Assembly: GCF_002904335.1 (NCBI RefSeq)
Contig: NZ_PPHF01000149.1
Location: 1-64,000, forward strand
From: Amycolatopsis sp. CA-126428
GTDB lineage: Bacteria; Actinomycetota; Actinomycetes; Mycobacteriales; Pseudonocardiaceae
DNA: 64,000 nt
Reading direction: 5' to 3'
This document shows positions 59,819 to 64,000 of the stretch, in pieces. Position 1 is the stretch's first letter; each line of letters starts with the position of its first letter. The notes under the pieces are model-generated. The model saw only the letters and a program-made list of their open reading frames with translations. It did not search any database and was not told the DNA's origin. Position numbers and translations under genes: made by a program.

Positions 59819-59883
59819 AGGTTAGGCAGATCCACGACGACCGTCAACAATTCATCAACCATTTCGAAGAACCGAAACTATCG
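59819..59883 (-). promoter_or_regulatory. Esterase promoter and CGAAA-type operator-like site
   Basis: On the minus strand TTGACG (59847-59842), 17 bp, TAACCT (59824-59819) is a strong promoter about 36 bp before the gene. Upstream of it, CGAAACTATCG (59873-59883, plus-strand reading) differs at one position from the CGAAACTTTCG dyad reported at streptomycete xylanase promoters. Together these fit a hemicellulose-responsive esterase; the operator identity is inference. Confidence 0.5.
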
Positions 59884-59981
59884 AACTCGGCGATGGCCGA
59901 GAAATGCCGGACAAATCAATGATGATCGTTGCGGAAACAGCGAACAATCCGGCGCGGTAGGTTGGACGCCGGAGGTGGCGC

Positions 59982-60818
59982 ATGCTCGAAGCGGCCGGCT
60001 GGGCGGAGGACGAGGGCGTGCCGGGCGTGCGGCCCGAGGCCCTGCTGCTGACGCTGTTCGGCGACCACGTGCTCGACCGCGGGATCGCCGTGTCGACCGG
60101 CGGGGTCATCGCCGCGCTCGACCGCCTCGGCGTCGGCGAACACGCGACGCGGGCGACGCTGAGCCGGATGAGCCGCCGCGAGCTGCTCCGCACCGTCCGC
60201 CGGGGCCGGCGGGCGTTCCTGGGCCTGACCGCGCACGGCACCGCGGTGCTGCGCGACGGCCAGCGCAAGCTCGACGGCGACGTCGTCGACCGGCACTGGG
60301 ACGGCCGGTGGACGCTGCTGACGTTCTCCGTGCCGGAAACCCGGCGCGCGGACCGCTACGCCCTGCGCACCCGCCTGGGCTGGTTCGGGTTCGGCCCGCT
60401 GCGCAGCGGGCTGTGGGTCTCGGCGTCGGCCGCCGACATCGCGTCGGCGCTGGCCGAACTCGACCTCCTCGACCACGCCGAGGTGTTCCGCGCGGAGCCG
60501 TTCATGTGGACCGACCCGGTGCGCATCGCCCGCGAAGCCTGGGACCTGCCCCGGATCGCGGCCGGCTACGAGCAGTTCCTCCGCCGCTGGAGCGGCAGCG
60601 CACCCGGCGAGCTCGGCGACGAGCTGTCCCGCCGCATCCGGCTGGGCGCGGAATGGCTCCTGCTGATCCGCCGCGACCCGGTCCTGCCGCCGGCGCTGCT
60701 GCCCCCGGACTGGCCGGGCACGCGCGCCGCGGCGCTGTTCCGCACCCTGCGTCACGAATGGACGCGCCCGGCCGAGGAGCTGGCGGGCGGCCTCCTCGAG
60801 TCCCTCGTCGAGGAATGA
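59982..60818 (+). CDS. PaaX-family transcriptional regulator, second copy
   Basis: A 278-residue protein, same length and layout as the other PaaX-type gene here but clearly diverged. Winged helix at about residues 20-85 (ALLLTLFGDHVLDRGIAVSTGGVIAALDRLGVGEHATRATLSRMSRRELLRTVRRGRRAFLGLT), PaaX domain (WTLLTFSVPETRRADRYALRTRLGWFGFGPLRSGLWVSA), C-terminal helical domain. GGAGGTGG precedes the ATG. Divergent from the esterase across about 200 bp, so it might regulate it. Confidence 0.87.
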   Translation: MLEAAGWAEDEGVPGVRPEALLLTLFGDHVLDRGIAVSTGGVIAALDRLGVGEHATRATLSRMSRRELLRTVRRGRRAFLGLTAHGTAVLRDGQRKLDGDVVDRHWDGRWTLLTFSVPETRRADRYALRTRLGWFGFGPLRSGLWVSASAADIASALAELDLLDHAEVFRAEPFMWTDPVRIAREAWDLPRIAAGYEQFLRRWSGSAPGELGDELSRRIRLGAEWLLLIRRDPVLPPALLPPDWPGTRAAALFRTLRHEWTRPAEELAGGLLESLVEE

Positions 60819-60831
60819 GGCCCGACGGCGG

Positions 60832-60860
60832 TTGCCACGTTGCATGCCACGTTGCAAACT
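60832..60860 (+). promoter_or_regulatory. Tandem TGCCACGTTGCA operators within a promoter
   Basis: Two identical 12-bp units, TGCCACGTTGCA (60833-60844 and 60845-60856), abut head to tail; each is a 10-of-12 palindrome around CG. They fill the space between TTGCCA (60832-60837) and CAAACT (60855-60860), 17 bp apart, a possible promoter of the downstream gene. LacI-type control is likely. Confidence 0.6.
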
Positions 60861-60892
60861 GAGGGCCCCGTTCCCCATCACGGAGGTCAAAG

Positions 60893-62335
60893 GTGACCGG
60901 CTTCGATCGACGCGACGTGCTGCGTGCCCTCACCGCGCTGGGGGTCACCGGCGTGACCGCGAGCCTCTTCGGCGGCACCGCCGAGGCCGCCGGCACAAAC
61001 CCACTGGACCTGAAGTTCGCCGTCACCGAGCAGTTCCGGCCGTTCGACCTGATCGCGCCGAAGTTCGTCCAGCTCGACTCCCCCGCGCGGCCCGGCGCGC
61101 TCGTCCGGACCGGCATCCGGCCGAAGGCGCCGTACGGAACGGTGACCGTGCAGGTGCTCGACGACCGCGCGCCGGTCGCCGCCGGGCTGGCCGGGGCCGG
61201 GATTTCGGTGCTCGGCACCTACGACGCCACCGCGGGCCAGGCGGGCATCGAGATCACCACGGCCGGCGGCACCACCGTGGTCAAGACCGCGCCGGCGGAC
61301 CTGCGGGCGCCGTTCGGCTTCGCCGTCGTGGTCAACGAAAACGCGGTCACGGTGCTGGCCGACCGGGGCACCGGCTGGCGCCCGCTGCTGACCGAGCGCG
61401 ACCAGGTCCGCGCGCGCGTCGACCTGCGCGACCCGGCCGTGCTGGGCCGGCTGGGCTACGCCTACGGCACCCGCGGGCCCGCGCGGCTGGGCCGGGTGCG
61501 GGCAGGGTACTACGGCCAGGCCGGCGTCCGCGACCCCCACGTCGTGCAGTACGCCGACGGCCGCCCCTACATCCGCCACGGCAAGCTCTACCTGACGATG
61601 ACCAACGCCGGCCTGGGGTTCTTCCAGCAGGCGCACTGGGCCGTGTGGACGCTCGACCTGGCCGACCCGACGAAGCTGGAGCAGGTGGCGACCCTGTTCT
61701 TCGCGCGCGACGGCGTCGTGCTCGGCGACCACGCGGGCCAGATCGTCCTCGACGGCGACCGCTTCGTCCTGCTGATGAGTTCCTGGGGCGACTTCTCGTT
61801 CAACGGCGTCCACGTGCGCCACACGGTCACCCGCGCCGACGTGCTTTCGGGGGTGCACGTCCTGCCCACCGAGCGGCTGCCGCTGCCCACGACGGTCAGT
61901 TCGTGGGACCCGGCGCTGACGAAGATCGACGGCCGCTGGCACATCGCGTTCGTCGAAAGTCCCGCCCAGCAACCGGCTTTCGTGTTCCACCCGGCCCTGG
62001 CGGCGGCCCCGCGCGGCGCGGACTACGACCAGGGGCTGACGCTGCTGGGCGCCGACGTGTCGGTCAGCCAGACCGAAGGGACGATCCTGCAGCGGGTGGG
62101 CGGCCGCTGGTACCTGTTCGCCAGCGACGGCGACGCCCGCGAATACCCGGTGTACGACCTGAGCCTGCGCAAGCTCGGCACGCTGAACGCACCGTACGGC
62201 ACCAACATCCCGCACCCGATGCTGGTCCGGATCGGCGGCCGCTGGTGGCTGCCCACGTTCGACGGGACGCAGTACGCCGAAGACGTCCTCGGCTACGGCG
62301 GCCACGGGGACTTCATCCTGATGCGGTCGACCTAG
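60893..62335 (+). CDS. Tat-exported predicted beta-propeller protein (glycosidase-like)
   Basis: A 480-residue exported protein. A twin-arginine signal (FDRRDVLRALTALGVTG, residues 4-20) is followed by an Ig-like region (about 45-175). Then comes a repetitive beta region (about 195-480) with five-bladed-propeller features of GH43/GH32-like proteins: RDPHVVQYADGRPYIRHGKLYLTMTN, SSWDPALTKIDGRWHIAFVES, TEGTILQRVGGRWYLFASDG, HPMLVRIGGRWWLPTFDG. Asp and Glu stand where such enzymes place catalytic residues, but family membership is not certain. GTG start with GGAGG. Tandem operators upstream suggest sugar-dependent control. Confidence 0.75.
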   Translation: MTGFDRRDVLRALTALGVTGVTASLFGGTAEAAGTNPLDLKFAVTEQFRPFDLIAPKFVQLDSPARPGALVRTGIRPKAPYGTVTVQVLDDRAPVAAGLAGAGISVLGTYDATAGQAGIEITTAGGTTVVKTAPADLRAPFGFAVVVNENAVTVLADRGTGWRPLLTERDQVRARVDLRDPAVLGRLGYAYGTRGPARLGRVRAGYYGQAGVRDPHVVQYADGRPYIRHGKLYLTMTNAGLGFFQQAHWAVWTLDLADPTKLEQVATLFFARDGVVLGDHAGQIVLDGDRFVLLMSSWGDFSFNGVHVRHTVTRADVLSGVHVLPTERLPLPTTVSSWDPALTKIDGRWHIAFVESPAQQPAFVFHPALAAAPRGADYDQGLTLLGADVSVSQTEGTILQRVGGRWYLFASDGDAREYPVYDLSLRKLGTLNAPYGTNIPHPMLVRIGGRWWLPTFDGTQYAEDVLGYGGHGDFILMRST

Positions 62336-62343
62336 GCCGCCGC

Positions 62344-64000
62344 TCAGACCCGGGCGCTCTTGCCGCGGTTGTAGCCCTTCATGTAGGCGTCCATCAGGTA
62401 CGCGGCGCCCGGCTCGTCAAGAGGCACACCGTGGTCGAGGTCGGCCCCTTTTCCGCCGTCCTCTTCGCCCTTCCGCGCGGCCGACTCGACCGCCGCCCGC
62501 CCCTCCGCGAAGCCCGAGTCGTAGGGAGGCTCCTGGCCGGCCGGCACGGTGCGATCATCCATGATGCCGTCCAGACGGCCGGCCGCGTGCCGGCCGGTGG
62601 CCCGCGCAGCACCGGCCAGGTGGCCGAGGGTGTAGTTGCCGGCCGCGGGACCGGTCATGGTGGCGGCCTGGCTGGGATGGCCGGCGTACCCGTCGGCGAA
62701 GCCCGTTTTGTACTCCGGGGCCTCCTGGGCGCGGCGCTGCGGACGGCTCTTCTCGATGCCCACCAGTGTCTCGCCGACCATTTCGGCGGTGCGGGCGGGA
62801 GAGTTCGCGCCGATCTTCTCCGGGGCCGGCCTGGTGTGGAAGGTGGTGAGCACACCGGTGGCCAGGACCGTCAAGTCGTTCTGCCTGCCCAGCTGCTCCT
62901 TCTCGGCCAGCGCGCGCCCCTGCTCGGACTTGCGCCTGGAGGTCGCCGCCTTCACCCCGAGCAACGACTCGTCGATCAGGGTCTTCTTCACGTGTTCCTG
63001 GTGATCCTGCAACGTCAGGAGCTTCCGCAACACCGACAAGTGCTTCGTCTCGAACCACTCGGCCGCGGCCGCGCCCCAGCCCTGGCCGCCCTTCGCGCGG
63101 AACACGACGCTTTCCGCCGCGGACGTGTCCAGGTAAGTCTTGACGAACTCGGGCCCGAACAGCTCCTTCTCGAGGAACCACTCCTTGAGGGACTTGTTGG
63201 ACTTGCCACTCGCCCCGTTGCAGGTCCGGCAGATCCACAACAGGTTCTCCACGTCGTTGGACAGCACCGCGACGAGGTACTTCGTCGGTTCGACGGTCTT
63301 GGCCTTCTTGCCCTTGCCGCCGCCGCTCACCGTGAAATAGTGCTTGAAGTTGCCTCCGAGCTGCTTCTCGACCGCTCGGAACAGCTGGTGATCCTCGCCC
63401 ATCTGGTCGGCCAAGCGCCACAACCGGTCGCGGATGTCCGAGAGCGGGTCCTGGTGGTCGGTCTCGAACTGCGTGACGTCCGTCGGCCCTCCGCAAGCCG
63501 GGCACACCGACGCGGTCTTGCCCTGGGGACCGACGGTGACGAGGTTGCCGATGGCCTTTTGCTTCTTGGCCAGGACGAGCGCCGGCATGCCGATCGTCGC
63601 CGCCGGCAGCTCGGCGAGGGTGTTCTTCCTCCGCACGAAATTCCCATCCTCCCGTCCCTGCCTGCTGGCGGGCTGCAGCCTGGACTTGGTCAGGGGCACC
63701 TTCACCGGCCCGACCCGCGGCGCAACCACGACCTTCCCGGTGAACCGCTTCTTCTCGAACTTCTCCTGCCGTCGAGCGATCCGATCCGACACGGAGCTGT
63801 AGTCGATCCCCCGCTGGATCCACCGCGCGCACAACAGCGTCAACGTCGGCCCGTCCGCCACGTCGACGATCTCCTTCGACACCTTGTCGGCGTAAGCCTC
63901 GACCTGACTGACGAGGTCGTCGCCATCGGTGTAGGTCATGTCCACGACGTCGCTCGACGAGATCTGCTGGATCAGCTTCTTGACCAGTTCATCGGCGTTG
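62344..64000 (-). CDS. HNH-type zinc-motif protein, 5' end outside the window
   Basis: The frame stays open to the window edge (the last 55 bases read NADELVKKLIQQISSS in frame), so at least 552 residues with the N-terminus missing. A C-x-x-C (CPACGG), T-D-H-Q-D-P and C-x-x-C (CRTCNG) form an HNH-like zinc cluster, spread by an insertion of about 70 residues. The C-terminus repeats a Y-x-x-G-[FY]-x-x-G motif three times (EYKTGFADGY, PYDSGFAEGR, AYMKGYNRGK). Lysine-rich linkers occur. It could be a nuclease effector or a phage/polymorphic-toxin relative; function is not established. Its 3' end is 8 bp from the propeller gene. Confidence 0.65.
   Translation of the reverse strand, partial: NADELVKKLIQQISSSDVVDMTYTDGDDLVSQVEAYADKVSKEIVDVADGPTLTLLCARWIQRGIDYSSVSDRIARRQEKFEKKRFTGKVVVAPRVGPVKVPLTKSRLQPASRQGREDGNFVRRKNTLAELPAATIGMPALVLAKKQKAIGNLVTVGPQGKTASVCPACGGPTDVTQFETDHQDPLSDIRDRLWRLADQMGEDHQLFRAVEKQLGGNFKHYFTVSGGGKGKKAKTVEPTKYLVAVLSNDVENLLWICRTCNGASGKSNKSLKEWFLEKELFGPEFVKTYLDTSAAESVVFRAKGGQGWGAAAAEWFETKHLSVLRKLLTLQDHQEHVKKTLIDESLLGVKAATSRRKSEQGRALAEKEQLGRQNDLTVLATGVLTTFHTRPAPEKIGANSPARTAEMVGETLVGIEKSRPQRRAQEAPEYKTGFADGYAGHPSQAATMTGPAAGNYTLGHLAGAARATGRHAAGRLDGIMDDRTVPAGQEPPYDSGFAEGRAAVESAARKGEEDGGKGADLDHGVPLDEPGAAYLMDAYMKGYNRGKSARV

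Noticed and set aside
1..64000. tRNA or rRNA genes
   Set aside because: No cloverleaf-like or conserved rRNA sequence was recognised in intergenic stretches by eye; a covariance-model search would settle this.

Overview
This 64 kb window is high-GC actinomycete chromosome. GTG starts are common, stop/start overlaps of the ATGA or GTGA type link most operon genes, and LacI, TetR, PaaX and MerR regulators abound. With a crtYc/crtYd lycopene cyclase, an NRPS-PKS cluster and many secreted polysaccharide enzymes, a Pseudonocardiaceae member such as Amycolatopsis is likely. That is inference from gene content; there is no rRNA or tRNA gene in the window.

Layout. 1-1503: small detoxification-type genes (SRPBCC, DinB-like, VOC). 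1528-12343: secreted carbohydrate enzymes and uptake. A multidomain glycoside hydrolase sits behind a double TACAACGTTGTA operator, a CBM2-bearing expansin behind a near-perfect CebR-type box, and a LacI gene precedes a sugar ABC operon with abutting palindromic operators. An alpha/beta hydrolase-DUF1330 pair is divergent from a TetR gene. 12344-12791 is a gene-free stretch.

12792-29417: a split carotenoid locus. It holds a Rieske protein, two adjacent MerR/B12-fold regulators of LitR type, a BrkB membrane protein and a phosphatidyltransferase. A three-gene minus-strand operon (CrtD-like desaturase, glycosyltransferase, CruF) faces a plus-strand operon crtE-(repeat ORF)-crtI-crtB-crtYc-crtYd-crtT-crtU-oxidoreductase. 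Together they predict a carotenoid with one aromatic ring and one open, hydroxylated, glycosylated end.

29736-31610: a secreted vWA/Calx-beta protein. 31656-49309: a hybrid NRPS-PKS cluster. The minus strand carries an A-PCP-C-A-PCP-E-C-PCP synthetase, a KS-(dead AT)-ACP-C-PCP-(E-like) synthase and a KSIII-like enzyme. The divergent plus strand carries ACP, acyl-CoA dehydrogenase, FkbH and 3-hydroxyacyl-CoA dehydrogenase, i.e. the methoxymalonyl-ACP pathway without its O-methyltransferase, so hydroxymalonyl-ACP is the expected extender. Two carrier domains lack a cognate adenylation domain and there is no thioesterase. This cluster is the best candidate for something undescribed.

49310-64000: a repeat-scarred junction (four 21-bp repeats plus a copied gene end), a PaaX regulator divergent from an MFS transporter/secreted hydrolase operon with a 17-bp inverted repeat between them, a NAD(P)-binding protein, a LysR gene divergent from an inositol-monophosphatase-like protein lacking a metal ligand, a secreted beta-lactamase-type serine hydrolase, a two-component system, a secreted esterase, a second PaaX gene, a Tat-exported predicted beta-propeller protein, and the 3' part of a large HNH-type protein cut by the window edge.
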